Shown: one piece after another, positions 1 to 10,020 of the stretch
Layout of the letters: each line of letters starts with the position of its first letter
Numbering within the stretch: position 1 is the stretch's first letter
Assembly: GCF_014202765.1 (NCBI RefSeq)
Contig: NZ_JACHHN010000003.1
Span: 496,001-560,000, forward strand
Direction: 5' to 3'
From: Silvimonas terrae
GTDB taxonomy: Bacteria > Pseudomonadota > Gammaproteobacteria > Burkholderiales > Chitinibacteraceae
DNA length: 64,000 nt
Notes under the pieces: model-generated
Told to the model about the DNA's origin: nothing
The model's database searches: none
Seen by the model: only the letters and a program-made list of their open reading frames with translations
Position numbers and translations under genes: made by a program

Positions 1-399
1 GCCACCGATCAGGCAGGCGAGAATGCGATCAGCCTGCTTGCGATCAAACAAATCGGCCCGGTAAGAGCCGCAAGTGGGCGGCAACGAACCAGCCACACGT
101 ACCGGATGCGACGCCGCCGTGGCCGCATCCCGCGCCAGTTGGCCTGCCAGTGCGGCCAGTTGCCGGCCTTCGACCGCAAACACGGCTTCGCCCACATGAA
201 AGGGCACGACGGCGTAACTGTTGGTGGTAATGACCTGTGCGCCAGCTGCAATAAAGTGGTCATGCACTGAACGCACGGACTGCGGGGCCTCCATCAGCGC
301 CAGCGCCGACCATTCCGGCTGGCGGAACGGCGCACCAATGCGCGCCAGTTCGTGGCCCATGCCGCCGTCCAGCAAGATCACTTCACGCGCTGTGCTCAC
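1..399 (-). CDS. Homocysteine S-methyltransferase family protein (partial, C-terminus outside window)
   Basis: The first 133 residues are present and the frame is open to the window edge. The N-terminus starts [20 protein letters not shown], matching the LLDGGMG(T/H)EL opening of the homocysteine S-methyltransferase (MmuM/BHMT) fold. It continues with an [13 protein letters not shown]-like strand that is also characteristic. Such enzymes move a methyl group from S-methylmethionine or a similar donor to homocysteine, using a C-terminal Cys-bound zinc that lies outside this window. The GTG start overlaps the ispF stop as GTGA, which suggests translational coupling at the end of the ispD-msrC-ispF run. 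The exact methyl donor cannot be assigned. Confidence 0.8.
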   Translation of the reverse strand, partial: MSTAREVILLDGGMGHELARIGAPFRQPEWSALALMEAPQSVRSVHDHFIAAGAQVITTNSYAVVPFHVGEAVFAVEGRQLAALAGQLARDAATAASHPVRVAGSLPPTCGSYRADLFDRKQADRILACLIGG

Positions 400-890
400 T
401 GGGCAATGACGCCGTGTTCACGAGGCAGCAGCAAGCAAACGGCCTGGGCCTCTACAGATTCGGACGCCCCCACCGGGCCCAGTTTTTCATAGGTCTTGGC
501 TTTGACATTCACCTGCCCTGGTGTCACACCCAGGTCCGCCGCAATATTGACCACCATGGCCGGGATATGCGGGGCCATTTTAGGTTGCTGGATCAGGATG
601 CTGGCATCGACATTGCCCACCTGCCAGCCGGCCTCGCCAACACGGCGCACCGCCTCGCGCAGCAACACGCGACTGTCCGCGCCTTTGAAATTCGGGTCAG
701 TATCCGGAAAATGCCGGCCGATATCGCCCAGGCCGGCCGCGCCCAGCACGGCATCGGTAATGGCGTGCAGCAAGGCGTCGGCATCCGAGTGGCCCAGCAG
801 ACCCAAATGAAACGGAATCTCCACGCCCCCCAGGATCAGCTTGCGCCCTTCAACCAGCCGATGAACGTCCCAGCCCTGACCGATTCTCAT
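396..890 (-). CDS. ispF: 2-C-methyl-D-erythritol 2,4-cyclodiphosphate synthase
   Basis: IspF cyclises CDP-methylerythritol 2-phosphate to methylerythritol cyclodiphosphate, the fifth step of the MEP isoprenoid pathway. The 164-residue length is normal for the family. Visible hallmarks are the opening [11 protein letters not shown] with metal ligands D8 and H10, and [15 protein letters not shown] with the third ligand H42. The start at ATG 890 was chosen because an AAGGTG sits 6 bases upstream and the ATG overlaps the upstream msrC stop (ATGA). IspF and IspD are both in this operon, separated by msrC rather than adjacent or fused as in many bacteria. Confidence 0.97.
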   Translation of the reverse strand: MRIGQGWDVHRLVEGRKLILGGVEIPFHLGLLGHSDADALLHAITDAVLGAAGLGDIGRHFPDTDPNFKGADSRVLLREAVRRVGEAGWQVGNVDASILIQQPKMAPHIPAMVVNIAADLGVTPGQVNVKAKTYEKLGPVGASESVEAQAVCLLLPREHGVIAQ

Positions 891-1384
891 GCCGGCACCT
901 TGTATGACACGCCCGTCATCACGGCCATCAGGCGTTCCAGCCAATAGCCATCTTCATCGTCAAACGTCGCCAGTTCTGTGCTATCGACATCCAGCACGCC
1001 AGTCACTTTGCCATCGGCGTCGTGCAGCGGCACCACCACTTCAGAGCGAGAGAGCGAAGAACACGCGATATGGCCGGGGAACGCATCCACATCCGGCACC
1101 ACCAGCGTTTTGTTCTGTGCCCAGGACCCGCCACACACCCCCTTGCCCCAGGCAATCCGCGTGCAGGCAATCGGTCCCTGGAAGGGTCCGAGCACCAGTT
1201 GCTCACCCACCACCCGGTAAAAGCCGATCCACAGCCAGCCAAAGGTCATTTGCAGTGCCGCAGCGGTATTGGCCATGCGGGCGATAGGGTCGGGCTCACC
1301 ATCCAGCAAGGCGATCAGTTGCTTTTCCAGCGACTGGTAGCGTTCTGCCTTGCTACCGCCCTCGATCACCAGTGTTTCTGCCAT
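887..1384 (-). CDS. msrC: Free methionine-(R)-sulfoxide reductase (GAF domain)
   Basis: This 165-residue single-GAF protein matches the fRMsr family, which reduces free methionine-R-sulfoxide in the cytoplasm. The three family cysteines are present at C74, C84 and C108. Their spacing of 10 and 24 residues equals that of C84, C94 and C118 in E. coli MsrC. Motifs such as [13 protein letters not shown] and GKGVCG flank them. An AAGGAT lies upstream of the ATG. It sits between ispD and ispF, overlapping ispF by 4 bases, so the antioxidant gene is embedded in an isoprenoid operon. Confidence 0.92.
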   Translation of the reverse strand: MAETLVIEGGSKAERYQSLEKQLIALLDGEPDPIARMANTAAALQMTFGWLWIGFYRVVGEQLVLGPFQGPIACTRIAWGKGVCGGSWAQNKTLVVPDVDAFPGHIACSSLSRSEVVVPLHDADGKVTGVLDVDSTELATFDDEDGYWLERLMAVMTGVSYKVPA

Positions 1385-1391
1385 GTTTTTC

Positions 1392-2093
1392 TTAATCCTT
1401 GTCGATGGTTGCGCTGGCCAGGATCAGGCTGGCCAGGTGTAAATCCTGCGGGTAGGTCACCTTCAGGTTCCACGGGCTACCGTGTATCAGTTTTGGCGAT
1501 TGACCGGTTTTTTCAATGGCGCTGGCCTCATCGGTGATATCCGGCCCCATACCGTCCACGAGCGCATCGTGCAACGGTTGCAGGCGGAACATCTGTGGCG
1601 TCTGCGCTTGCCACAGACCATCCCGCGGGCGTGTAGCAGCAATACGCCGGTCTGCATCTGCCGCCTTGAGCGTATCGGCCACCGGCACGGCCAGAATGCC
1701 CCCGACCGGATCATCGGCAAGCTCACTGATCATGCCGGAGACCAGTTCCGGAGCAATGCACGGGCGGGCGGCATCATGCACCAGCACCCAGCTTTGCGCG
1801 TCATGGCCGGCGGCGCGCAAGGCATCAAGCCCGTTGCAAACCGACGCAGCACGGGTATCGCCGCCGCAACGCAGCACCAACAGTCGCTCAAAACCGTGCC
1901 AGGCCAGCTCATCCCAGCGCGTGTCATCGGCCGAGATGACCACGGCCACCAGATCAATCTCCGGCACGGCATGCAGCGCGGCGACCGTGTGTTCCACCAC
2001 GGTTTTGCCGCACAAGGGCAGATATTGCTTGGGGATAGCCGCCCCCATGCGGCTACCGTTCCCGGCAGCTGGCAACAGCGCAATAATGCTCAT
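1392..2093 (-). CDS. ispD: 2-C-methyl-D-erythritol 4-phosphate cytidylyltransferase
   Basis: IspD couples methylerythritol 4-phosphate to CTP, giving CDP-methylerythritol in the MEP pathway. The N-terminal nucleotide-binding motif LLPAAGNGSRMG and the following IPKQYLPL, then the VHDAARPC and AVPVADTLK stretches, are diagnostic. Length is 233 residues, as usual for the family. The ATG overlaps the dnaQ stop by 4 bases (ATGA), and msrC follows 7 bases downstream, so the genes are co-transcribed. Confidence 0.97.
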   Translation of the reverse strand: MSIIALLPAAGNGSRMGAAIPKQYLPLCGKTVVEHTVAALHAVPEIDLVAVVISADDTRWDELAWHGFERLLVLRCGGDTRAASVCNGLDALRAAGHDAQSWVLVHDAARPCIAPELVSGMISELADDPVGGILAVPVADTLKAADADRRIAATRPRDGLWQAQTPQMFRLQPLHDALVDGMGPDITDEASAIEKTGQSPKLIHGSPWNLKVTYPQDLHLASLILASATIDKD

Positions 2094-2833
2094 TGCACCG
2101 TTCCGGATTCAGCCGGGGCCGGGTCTTCAATGGCACGCCACAGACACTGGCCTTTGACGATCTTGTCCAGGTCATCCAGATAGGTTGCGTGGGCGGCCAG
2201 TTCATCGGCAGTCGGTTGCAAAATGGTCAGCGGCTTGCGGGCCGCGCGGTTGGCATTGGCGCTGGCCAGCCCGGTCGGGCTGTCATCGGGCTGGAAATCA
2301 ATCAGCAGGCTATCCTGGCCGCGCGTGAGCGCCAGATAGACTTCCGCCAGCAACTCACAGTCGATCAGCGCGCCGTGCAACACCCGGGCGGAGCGGTCCA
2401 CTTCAAAGCGATCGCACAGGGCATCCAGACTGTTCCGCTTGCCGGGAAACTGATCCTTGGCCATCGCCAGCGTATCGATCACGTTGGCGACGTAATCCGT
2501 AATCTTGCCGCGCCCCAACAGGCCCAGTTCGGCATTCAGGAAGCCCACGTCAAACGGGGCGTTGTGAATGATCAGTTCCGAGTCTTTCACGAACGCCAGA
2601 AACTCATCCGCAATCGCGGTAAATTTGGGTTTGTCGGACAAAAACTCCGTGGTCAATCCGTGGACATTCAACGCGCCTTCTTCACTGTCGCGCCCGGGGT
2701 TGATGTACAGATGCAAGGTGTGTTCGGCCACAATTTTGCGGTCGACCATTTCCAGCGCAGCAATTTCCAGAATGCGGTTGCCGTCATCGACCCGCAGACC
2801 GGTTGTTTCAGTATCAAGAATGATTTGACGCAT
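2090..2833 (-). CDS. dnaQ: DNA polymerase III epsilon subunit (proofreading exonuclease)
   Basis: This is the 3'-5' proofreading exonuclease of the replicative polymerase. The DEDDh signature is visible: LDTETTG (D7, E9) at the N-terminus, HNAPFDVGFLNAELG in the middle, and a late HGALIDCELLAEVY carrying the catalytic His and Asp. Length is 247 residues. The C-terminal tail after residue 200 would be the alpha-binding segment. It lies 20 bases downstream of rnhA on the same strand and overlaps ispD, extending the rnhA-dnaQ pairing typical of Proteobacteria into a longer operon. Confidence 0.97.
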   Translation of the reverse strand: MRQIILDTETTGLRVDDGNRILEIAALEMVDRKIVAEHTLHLYINPGRDSEEGALNVHGLTTEFLSDKPKFTAIADEFLAFVKDSELIIHNAPFDVGFLNAELGLLGRGKITDYVANVIDTLAMAKDQFPGKRNSLDALCDRFEVDRSARVLHGALIDCELLAEVYLALTRGQDSLLIDFQPDDSPTGLASANANRAARKPLTILQPTADELAAHATYLDDLDKIVKGQCLWRAIEDPAPAESGTVQ

Positions 2834-2853
2834 GATGGTTTTCTATCGGTTAC

Positions 2854-3297
2854 TTAAAGGCGCCCGAGCACCTGGTCAACGCCGCGGTTAGCCAACTGGT
2901 CCGCGCGTTCATTGAATTCGTGACCGGCGTGGCCTTTCACCCAGCGCCAGGTCACCTGATGGCGTTGCACCTGGGTGTCCAGTTCTTGCCAGAGATCGGC
3001 GTTTTTCACCGGTTTTTTGTCGGCCGTTTTCCAGCCATTGCGTTTCCAGCCATGAATCCAGGTTTCAATCCCGTTCTTGACGTACTGTGAATCGGTAAAC
3101 ACCGTGACTTCACAGGCGCGCAACAGCAGCGACAAACCCTTGATCACGCCCATCAACTCCATGCGGTTGTTGGTGGTGTGTGGCTCGCCGCCAAAGAGTT
3201 CTTTTTCCTTATCGCCATAACGCAACAAAGCGCCCCAGCCACCCGGGCCAGGGTTGCCCTTGCAGGCACCGTCGGTATACATCTCTACAATGGGCAT
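2854..3297 (-). CDS. rnhA: Ribonuclease HI
   Basis: RNase HI cuts RNA in RNA-DNA hybrids. The 147-residue protein has the expected [17 protein letters not shown] opening (catalytic D9), [10 protein letters not shown] with the catalytic Glu, [11 protein letters not shown] with the second Asp, and [15 protein letters not shown] carrying the late His and Asp. A compact start with ATG at 3297 fits the family. It is the first gene of the tight rnhA-dnaQ-ispD-msrC-ispF run. Confidence 0.98.
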   Translation of the reverse strand: MPIVEMYTDGACKGNPGPGGWGALLRYGDKEKELFGGEPHTTNNRMELMGVIKGLSLLLRACEVTVFTDSQYVKNGIETWIHGWKRNGWKTADKKPVKNADLWQELDTQVQRHQVTWRWVKGHAGHEFNERADQLANRGVDQVLGRL

Positions 3298-3468
3298 TCA
3301 ATTCCTTAGGGCCTGAGCCGCAAACACTGCCCTGCTGGCTGCGTTACGCTCACTTGCCATACTGATCGTACTGTCTTCGTTTCGCGTGCCTTGTCCCCTT
3401 GGGGACATCACCGCACTGGCCCGTGTTAGCGTCCGGTTTTTGTTTATGTGTTTATGGAGAAGCACACA
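3298..3468. other. Structured intergenic region between rnhA and a small secreted protein
   Basis: No gene is convincing here. The region holds a short perfect palindrome, GTCCCCTTGGGGAC at 3393-3406, after a pyrimidine-rich stretch. It must contain the 5' leader of rnhA on the minus strand and the promoter of the plus-strand gene at 3469. Its stretched, gene-like base pattern on both strands is not explained by any product recognised here. Confidence 0.4.
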
Positions 3469-3780
3469 ATGCGTTTTGTCTTTCTGCTTGCTTTCCTGGC
3501 CGCCGGCCTGACGTCTGCCGCGGCCGAGGCTGCGCCATTTTGCTTGTGGCATGCCCCCTGGGGCAAGGACATGCAGGGTAAACCGGATCGCTGGCTGAAT
3601 CTGACCGTGGTGCAATACGTTGATGTCACCGATAACGACGTCCACATTGTCTTTGGCGGTGGCAACCTGGGCAGCGGCCATGATCTGCATATTCAGGTCA
3701 AAAACCGCGACGAGGCGCAAAAAGTCCTGAAAGACCTGAACGATACGGCCAAAGCCTGCGATCGGGATGAGCGCAACTAA
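3469..3780 (+). CDS. Small secreted protein of unknown function
   Basis: A 103-residue protein that begins MRFVFLLAFLAAGLTSAAAE, a clear Sec signal peptide with cleavage expected near residues 19-22. The mature part has two cysteines (near FCLWH and ACDRD) that could form one disulfide in the periplasm. I recognise no family. The ATG at 3469 was preferred over an in-frame GTG at 3448 because GGAGA at 3456-3460 lies 8 bases upstream. It sits alone on the plus strand between two minus-strand genes, interrupting the usual yafS-rnhA adjacency. Confidence 0.7.
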   Translation: MRFVFLLAFLAAGLTSAAAEAAPFCLWHAPWGKDMQGKPDRWLNLTVVQYVDVTDNDVHIVFGGGNLGSGHDLHIQVKNRDEAQKVLKDLNDTAKACDRDERN

Positions 3781-3805
3781 CCAAGACGCCACTCACCCGG
3801 CGGGC

Positions 3806-4567
3806 TCACGGTTTGCAGCGGTCTTTTTCGGCCTGGAGGCGCATTTTGTCGATGGCGGTGGCGGGCGTGCCCGCGGGGGCCGGTACGCGCTTCCATTTGG
3901 GGCCAATAACCCGGACACCACGCACCCGCTTGACCACATCAAGGCAATACACGCCACCGGCGGCCGGCCACCAGCGATCTCCGGCGTTTTCCAGAAAGCG
4001 GGAACGCTGCAGCCATTTTTCCTGCTGCACCGGCAAGCTGTAACACAGATACTCGCCGCGCATGGATTCCAGATTCAGCAGTGACAACCAGTCTTTCAGC
4101 CTTGGCAAGGCAATGAACTGCCCCTGCCAGGGCACGCTGTGCTGGCGATGCCGCAAGCGCTTCATGCCCCACAAACTCCACGGATTAAAACCCGTGATCA
4201 GCAAACGCCCTTCGGGCACCAGCACACGTTCGGCTTCCCGCAGCACCTGATGCGGGTCTTTGCAGAAATCCAGCACGTGCGGCAATGCCAGCAAATCCAG
4301 CGACTGGTTCTCAAACGGCAACAGCTCTGGCATGCAGCGCACGCGCACACCCGCCGACTGCCCGGCGATGGCACGCCAGGGCATGCGGTTATTGCGCAGG
4401 CAGTCTACTTGCGGCAATTCCAGCTGCACCGCCTTGTAGCCGAAAATATCGGCCGTTGTGCGGTCAAACCAGCTTGCCTCTTCCGCTAGTACATAACTGC
4501 CTAGCGGGCTTTGCAGCCAGGCGGCAAAATAGTCGAACGTGTTTTCCACGCTGACGGGCATGTCCAT
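3806..4567 (-). CDS. SAM-dependent methyltransferase, YafS-like
   Basis: A 253-residue class I methyltransferase. The segment LLALPHVLDFCKDPHQVLRE followed by VLVPEGRLLITGFNPWSLWG is the usual post-motif II and III region of such folds. The substrate is unknown. The order mltD-gloB-methyltransferase-rnhA-dnaQ equals that of E. coli, where this position is yafS, so orthology is likely. The start at 4567 was chosen because GGGGTGA lies about 9 bases upstream. The start codon overlaps the gloB start on the other strand. The C-terminal tail is basic and variable. Confidence 0.85.
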   Translation of the reverse strand: MDMPVSVENTFDYFAAWLQSPLGSYVLAEEASWFDRTTADIFGYKAVQLELPQVDCLRNNRMPWRAIAGQSAGVRVRCMPELLPFENQSLDLLALPHVLDFCKDPHQVLREAERVLVPEGRLLITGFNPWSLWGMKRLRHRQHSVPWQGQFIALPRLKDWLSLLNLESMRGEYLCYSLPVQQEKWLQRSRFLENAGDRWWPAAGGVYCLDVVKRVRGVRVIGPKWKRVPAPAGTPATAIDKMRLQAEKDRCKP

Positions 4568-5321
4568 GTTCAAGATCACCCCGATTCCGATTTTTGATGA
4601 CAATTATATCTGGCTTTTGCAACAGGGCACCGACGCTGTAGCGGTTGATCCTGGCAGCGCCGAACCCTTGCTGGATTATCTCAAGGCCCACGGCCTCAAT
4701 CTGGTCGCCATTCTGGCCACCCATCACCATGCTGATCATGTGGGTGGCCTGCCTGTTCTGGCCAGCGCCGCGCCCTGCCCGGTGTATGGGCCCGGCAGCA
4801 TTGCCGGTGTGACCAATCCGGTCACAGATGGGGATACCATCCGTCTGCTCGATCAGGACTTCCGGATTATTGGCCTGCCCGGACACACGCTGGACCATAT
4901 CGGTTATGTCGGCGCCGGTGGGGTATTTTGTGGCGACACCTTGTTTGCTGCCGGCTGCGGTCGCCTTTTTGAGGGCACGCCAGCGCAAATGTTCCACTCG
5001 CTCTCCACCCTGGCGGCACTACCCCAGGACACCCAGGTGTATTGCACCCATGAATACACGCTCTCCAACTTGCGATTTGCCCGCGCAGTCGAGCCAGACA
5101 GCGCGCCACTGGCTGCCCGCATCCTGAACGAAACCGCAAAACGCGAAACCGGCCAGCCCACACTACCTTCCAGTATTGGCCTGGAACTGGCAACCAACCC
5201 GTTCTTGCGCACGACTGAACCCGCCGTCATTGCCGCAGCACAAAACCGGGACCCGGCAACCCGGCAACCGGTTGGTGTTTTTGCAGCTTTGCGCCGGTGG
5301 AAGGATGAATTTCGCGGGTGA
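4566..5321 (+). CDS. gloB: Hydroxyacylglutathione hydrolase (glyoxalase II)
   Basis: GloB hydrolyses S-lactoylglutathione to lactate and glutathione, completing methylglyoxal detoxification. The metallo-beta-lactamase metal motif THHHADH is at residues 52-58, and further ligand regions are GHTLDHIGY, FCGDTLF and YCTHEYTLSN. The C-terminus LRRWKDEFRG is the glutathione-binding end typical of the family. Length is 251 residues. I chose ATG 4566 (MFKITPIPIFDDNYIW); an in-frame ATG at 4560 is possible. No good ribosome binding site is visible, and the start shares bases with the divergent methyltransferase start. Confidence 0.96.
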   Translation: MFKITPIPIFDDNYIWLLQQGTDAVAVDPGSAEPLLDYLKAHGLNLVAILATHHHADHVGGLPVLASAAPCPVYGPGSIAGVTNPVTDGDTIRLLDQDFRIIGLPGHTLDHIGYVGAGGVFCGDTLFAAGCGRLFEGTPAQMFHSLSTLAALPQDTQVYCTHEYTLSNLRFARAVEPDSAPLAARILNETAKRETGQPTLPSSIGLELATNPFLRTTEPAVIAAAQNRDPATRQPVGVFAALRRWKDEFRG

Positions 5322-5420
5322 GCCGTTCATCCTCCTGATTTCTCAGAGTTGCCTTGTTGACAGTGGGGGCATGCCCCGGCAACATCCGTTCAATTTGAAA
5401 TTAATCAGGGCCTTGGCATC
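5322..5420 (+). promoter_or_regulatory. gloB-mltD spacer with palindrome and possible -35 box
   Basis: The spacer holds the perfect palindrome GGGGCATGCCCC at 5366-5377. A consensus -35 hexamer TTGACA is at 5357-5362, but the matching -10 position near 5380 is weak. The palindrome could act as an operator or as a weak stop for gloB transcripts. Both readings are inference. Confidence 0.3.
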
Positions 5421-7070
5421 ATGAAATACCGACTGCTCGCTGGCGTTATTGCCAGCCTGCTCAGTACAGCGACGTTTGCTGAAGGAGAACCAGTCGGAAC
5501 TGCCCGGCTTGATTACCAACTCCACGACCCCGCTTTCCAGATCAACGACGACACCCGCCAGACCGTGTCTGCCCTGTTCGGAGAGGGTTCCTCTGCCGTC
5601 GCGCCAGCCGTGACTACGGCATCGTATGACTCCCTGTGGGATCGTTTGCGTGGCGGTTTTGCCATGGACGACACCGATAGCGCGCTCGTCACCAAGTGGG
5701 AAAACTACTACGCCGCCCGCCCGGAATACCTGAACCGGATTCTGGAACGCGGCCAGCGCTATATGTACTTTGTCTCCGGCGAAGTAGAAAAGCGTGGCAT
5801 GCCGATGGAACTGGCGCTCTTGCCCATGATTGAGAGTGCGTACAACCCCAAGGCGGAATCTTCTGCCAAGGCGGCTGGCATGTGGCAGTTCATTCCGGAT
5901 ACCGGCAAGCGCTACGGGCTGGAACGCACCTGGTGGTACGACGGCCGGCGTGACGTAGTGGCTGCTACCCAGGCCGCGCTGGATTACCTGCAAGAGCTGC
6001 ACGGCATGTTTGGTGACTGGCAACTGGCGCTGGCATCGTACAACTGGGGTGAAAACGCGGTGGCCCGTGCCATCGCCAAAAACCAGGCAGCGGGCTTGCC
6101 GACCGATTTCAACAGCCTGCGCATGCCGAATGAAACCCGCGACTACGTGCCCAAGTTGCTGGCGATCCGCAACATTGTGCAAAATCCGGCCGCCTATGGC
6201 ATTCAGCTGAATGACATTCCCAATCGCGCCTATTTTGCGACGGTCAGCCCTGATCGCCATATGGACGTGAAAGTAGCGGCAGAACTGGCCGAGACACCGG
6301 TACAAGAATTGCTGCGTCTGAACCCGGGATTTATCCGCCCGGTGATCGCGCACAAGGATGAGCGCTTGCTGGTGTTACCGGCCGATAAGGTCGACGTATT
6401 CCAGAAGAACCTGGCCAGCTACGACAAGCCGCTGCTGAACTGGCAACCGTATGTCACCCGTCAGGGTGAAAACCTCGACAAGCTGGCCGCTTCGTTTGGC
6501 ATGCCGGGGGACAAGCTGAAAGATGTCAACGACATCAACCCGCGTGAGCGCGTCGCCCGAGGCCAGACCATTCTGGTGCCGAAAAATGCGGACGTGAACT
6601 CTGCGGAACAACAAACACTGCTTGCACTGGCGGCCAACCGAGCCGCAGATCCGCTGGATACCGGCGCCAATGACAAGCCGCAAGCGCGTCGCCTCGCCCC
6701 GGTTGCGGTGCGCGATGACAGTAGCGCCAGTGGCGTGATTTCTTATCGTGTTGCCCGTGGCGATACCGTGTTCAGTATCGCCAAACACTATGGCGTGACG
6801 GTGGCATCGATCAAGACCATGAACGGCCTGCACAGCAACCACATCCAGCTGGGGCAAACCCTCAAGCTGGCCAGCAACGGCAACACTGCCGGCATCAAGC
6901 GGATCAGCTATACCTCGCCAGTGGCCCAGAAGTACGTCATCAAGCGCGGCGACACGCTGAACTCCATTGCCCGCAGCCACAATGTGGAAAGCGCCGACAT
7001 CAAGCGCTGGAACCCGCAACAATCGTTTACGCCGGGCGTGCATCTGGTGATCTACCAGCCTAACGGCTAA
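5421..7070 (+). CDS. mltD: Membrane-bound lytic murein transglycosylase D with three LysM repeats
   Basis: MltD cleaves peptidoglycan glycan strands, forming 1,6-anhydromuramic ends. Residues 1-20 form a signal peptide; no lipobox cysteine is visible, unlike the E. coli lipoprotein. The SLT domain spans about 95-230, with catalytic Glu at E138 in LLPMIESAYNP and the usual AAGMWQFIPDTG and ALASYNWGENAV motifs. Three LysM wall-binding repeats follow at roughly 343-386, 445-488 and 504-546. Length is 549 residues. It is adjacent to gloB as in E. coli and is followed by a strong terminator. Confidence 0.95.
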   Translation: MKYRLLAGVIASLLSTATFAEGEPVGTARLDYQLHDPAFQINDDTRQTVSALFGEGSSAVAPAVTTASYDSLWDRLRGGFAMDDTDSALVTKWENYYAARPEYLNRILERGQRYMYFVSGEVEKRGMPMELALLPMIESAYNPKAESSAKAAGMWQFIPDTGKRYGLERTWWYDGRRDVVAATQAALDYLQELHGMFGDWQLALASYNWGENAVARAIAKNQAAGLPTDFNSLRMPNETRDYVPKLLAIRNIVQNPAAYGIQLNDIPNRAYFATVSPDRHMDVKVAAELAETPVQELLRLNPGFIRPVIAHKDERLLVLPADKVDVFQKNLASYDKPLLNWQPYVTRQGENLDKLAASFGMPGDKLKDVNDINPRERVARGQTILVPKNADVNSAEQQTLLALAANRAADPLDTGANDKPQARRLAPVAVRDDSSASGVISYRVARGDTVFSIAKHYGVTVASIKTMNGLHSNHIQLGQTLKLASNGNTAGIKRISYTSPVAQKYVIKRGDTLNSIARSHNVESADIKRWNPQQSFTPGVHLVIYQPNG

Positions 7071-7111
7071 GCAGTCGGTTCTGGCTGGTTTTTACCAGCC
7101 CGGCCAGGCCA

Positions 7112-7146
7112 ATAAAAAAAGCCTCCGCATGCGGAGGCTTTTTTTG
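7112..7146. terminator. Bidirectional rho-independent terminator between mltD and uvrA
   Basis: The 18-base palindrome GCCTCCGCATGCGGAGGC at 7121-7138 is flanked by an A-run on the left and a T-run on the right, so it can end transcription of both convergent genes. Confidence 0.95.
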
Positions 7147-7164
7147 TCGGGTCAGCCCGACAGT

Positions 7165-10020
7165 TTACTGGTGGCTATCGAGCACGCGTTTGAGGTACTT
7201 GGCGGTATGTGACGCCGAACTCTTCGCCACATCTTCCGGTGTCCCAACAGCAATAATCTGCCCACCCCCTGCGCCCCCTTCCGGCCCAAGGTCCACAATC
7301 CAGTCTGCGGTTTTAACCACGTCCAGGTTGTGTTCGATGACGACCACGGTATTGCCGTGCTCGCGCAAGCGCCGCACCACGCCCAGCAAGAGGTCGATAT
7401 CGTGGAAATGCAAACCCGTAGTTGGCTCATCCAGGATGTACAGCGTGCGCCCTGTATCGCGCTTGGACAGCTCCAGCGCCAGCTTCACCCGTTGGGCCTC
7501 ACCACCAGACAGTGTTGTGGCTGACTGGCCAAGGCGGATATACCCCAGGCCGACATCCATCAACGTTTGCAGTTTGCGCGCAACCGAGGGCACCGCGCTG
7601 AAGAATTCCAGCGCATGCTCGACCGTCATTTCCAGCACTTCGGTAATGTTGCGGCCCTTGTACTGCACTTCCAGTGTTTCGCGGTTGTAGCGCTTGCCGT
7701 GGCAAACGTCGCAAGGCACGTACACGTCCGGCAGAAAGTGCATCTCCACCTTGAGTACGCCGTCGCCCTGGCAGGCTTCACAGCGACCGCCCTTGACGTT
7801 GAAACTGAAGCGACCTGGCCCGTAACCCCGCTCACGCGACGCCGGCACACCGGCAAACAACTCCCGGATCGGCGTAAACAAACCGGTATAGGTGGCCGGA
7901 TTGGAGCGCGGCGTACGACCAATCGGAGACTGGTCGACATTGATGACCTTGTCGAAATGATCCATGCCGTGAACTTCGTGGTACGGCGCAGGCTCGGTCG
8001 ACGCACCATTCAGATCCCGTGCGGCAATGGCGTAGAGCGTGTCATTGATCAGCGTGGACTTGCCGGAGCCAGATACCCCGGTGACGCACACCAGCAGGCC
8101 CACCGGCAGTGCCAGATCAACATACTTGAGGTTATTGCCGTGTGCGCCCTTGAGCGTGAACCATTTGTCCGGGTCTGGCTGGCGACGCGCCGGCGGCAGT
8201 TCGATCCGGCGTGCGCCAGAGAGGAACTGGCCAGTGATCGAATTCGGGTTCTTCATCACCGCTTCCGGAATGCCCTCGGCAATCACCTGGCCGCCATGCT
8301 CGCCCGCACCGGGGCCCATATCCACCAGGTAATCGGCCGCGCGGATCGCATCTTCATCGTGTTCGACCACGATCACGGTGTTGTCGAGGTCCCGCAAACG
8401 CATCAGCGTGGCAATCAGGCGATCGTTATCGCGCTGGTGCAAGCCAATCGACGGTTCATCAAGGACGTACATCACGCCAGTCAGGCCAGAGCCAATCTGT
8501 GACGCCAGGCGAATCCGCTGCGCCTCCCCGCCCGAAAGCGTATCTGCACTGCGCTCCAGGCTCAGGTAATCCAGCCCCACATTGACCAGGAAGCCCAGCC
8601 GCTCGCGGATTTCCTTGACGATCTTCTCGGCAATCTGCGCCTTGTTGCCGTCAAAGCTCAGCGCAGTGAAAAACTGGCTGGAATCACGCAGCGCCATTTG
8701 CGAAATCTGGTGCAGTGTTTCATCGCCCACACGCACATAACGCGCTTCCCGGCGCAGGCGAGAGCCCCCGCAACTCGGGCAGGACTGGTTGTTCTGGTAT
8801 TTGGCCAGTTCTTCGCGCACCGCCACAGAGTCTGTTTCGCGGTAGCGACGCTCCAGGTTAGGGATGATCCCTTCAAACGTGTGCGCACGCTCAAACCGGC
8901 TGCCGCGCTCGTTCAGGTACACGAAGGTGATTTCTTCCTTGCCGGAGCCAAACAGCACCACTTGCTGGATGCGCTCGGGCAGGTCTTCCCACGCGGTATT
9001 GGTATCAAAATCGTAATGCGCCGCCAGATTGGTGAGCATCTGGAAGTAAAACTGGTTGCGCTTGTCCCAACCCTTGATACAACCGGCCGCCAGGCTCAGT
9101 TCCGGATGCGCGACCACCCGTTTGGGGTCAAAGAACGTGATCTGCCCCAGACCATCACACTTGGGGCACGCGCCCATCGGGTTATTGAACGAGAACAGCC
9201 GTGGTTCCAGTTCCGGCAGGCTGAAGCTGCACACCGGACAGGCAAACTTGGCGGAGAACCAGTGTTCCTTGCCGGATTCAATCTCAACGGCAATAGCACG
9301 GCCATCGGCGTGGCGCAGCGCAGTTTCAAACGATTCGGCCACGCGCTGTTTGACATCGTCACGCACCTTAAGGCGGTCAATCACCACCTCAATCGTGTGC
9401 TTCTTGTTCTTGTCCAGCTTGGGGACGGCGTCCAGCTCACACACCTCACCGTCAACGCGCACCCGCACAAAACCTTGTGCGCGCAATTCGTCAAACAACT
9501 CCAGATTCTCGCCTTTGCGGCCAATCACCAGCGGCGCCAGGATCATCAGGCGCGTGTCTTCCGGCAGCGCCAGCACGTGGTCGACCATCTGGCTGACGGT
9601 TTGCGATTCCAGCGGCTGCTCATGGTCCGGGCAGTATGGCGTCCCCACGCGGGCAAACAGCAAGCGCAGGTAATCATGGATTTCGGTCACCGTACCCACG
9701 GTGGAGCGCGGGTTGTGGCTGGTGGCTTTTTGCTCGATGGAGATCGCCGGGCTCAGGCCCTCAATCAGGTCTACATCGGGTTTTTCCATCAGTTGCAGAA
9801 ACTGGCGGGCATATGCAGAGAGCGACTCTACATACCGGCGCTGGCCTTCCGCATACAGGGTATCGAACGCGAGCGAAGACTTGCCCGAGCCCGATAACCC
9901 GGTGATCACCACCAGCTTGCCGCGGGGCAGATCCAGGTTCACGTTCTTGAGATTGTGCGTACGTGCGCCGCGAATGCGGATAAGCGGAATATCTTGTTCG
10001 ATAGCGGGACGATAGTTCAT
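7165..10020 (-). CDS. uvrA: UvrABC system protein A (excinuclease ATPase)
   Basis: UvrA is the damage-recognition ATPase of nucleotide excision repair. The 951-residue protein has two ABC modules: the first Walker A is [10 protein letters not shown] at residues 41-50, and the second, [10 protein letters not shown], lies near residue 650. Two LSGGEAQR signatures are present, as are paired CxxC zinc modules (CPVC with CPKC, and CEAC with CDVC). I chose the ATG at 10020 ([10 protein letters not shown]); an upstream in-frame TTG would add nine poor residues. No LexA-type CTGT-N8-ACAG box was found upstream. Confidence 0.98.
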   Translation of the reverse strand: MNYRPAIEQDIPLIRIRGARTHNLKNVNLDLPRGKLVVITGLSGSGKSSLAFDTLYAEGQRRYVESLSAYARQFLQLMEKPDVDLIEGLSPAISIEQKATSHNPRSTVGTVTEIHDYLRLLFARVGTPYCPDHEQPLESQTVSQMVDHVLALPEDTRLMILAPLVIGRKGENLELFDELRAQGFVRVRVDGEVCELDAVPKLDKNKKHTIEVVIDRLKVRDDVKQRVAESFETALRHADGRAIAVEIESGKEHWFSAKFACPVCSFSLPELEPRLFSFNNPMGACPKCDGLGQITFFDPKRVVAHPELSLAAGCIKGWDKRNQFYFQMLTNLAAHYDFDTNTAWEDLPERIQQVVLFGSGKEEITFVYLNERGSRFERAHTFEGIIPNLERRYRETDSVAVREELAKYQNNQSCPSCGGSRLRREARYVRVGDETLHQISQMALRDSSQFFTALSFDGNKAQIAEKIVKEIRERLGFLVNVGLDYLSLERSADTLSGGEAQRIRLASQIGSGLTGVMYVLDEPSIGLHQRDNDRLIATLMRLRDLDNTVIVVEHDEDAIRAADYLVDMGPGAGEHGGQVIAEGIPEAVMKNPNSITGQFLSGARRIELPPARRQPDPDKWFTLKGAHGNNLKYVDLALPVGLLVCVTGVSGSGKSTLINDTLYAIAARDLNGASTEPAPYHEVHGMDHFDKVINVDQSPIGRTPRSNPATYTGLFTPIRELFAGVPASRERGYGPGRFSFNVKGGRCEACQGDGVLKVEMHFLPDVYVPCDVCHGKRYNRETLEVQYKGRNITEVLEMTVEHALEFFSAVPSVARKLQTLMDVGLGYIRLGQSATTLSGGEAQRVKLALELSKRDTGRTLYILDEPTTGLHFHDIDLLLGVVRRLREHGNTVVVIEHNLDVVKTADWIVDLGPEGGAGGGQIIAVGTPEDVAKSSASHTAKYLKRVLDSHQ

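Noticed and set aside
5343-6353. Minus-strand open frame opposite mltD
   Set aside because: It overlaps the conserved SLT catalytic domain and has no independent support.
8698-9897. Long plus-strand open frame inside uvrA
   Set aside because: It is the antisense of a fully conserved uvrA; the protein is rich in His, Arg and Gln, as expected for antisense of GC-rich genes.
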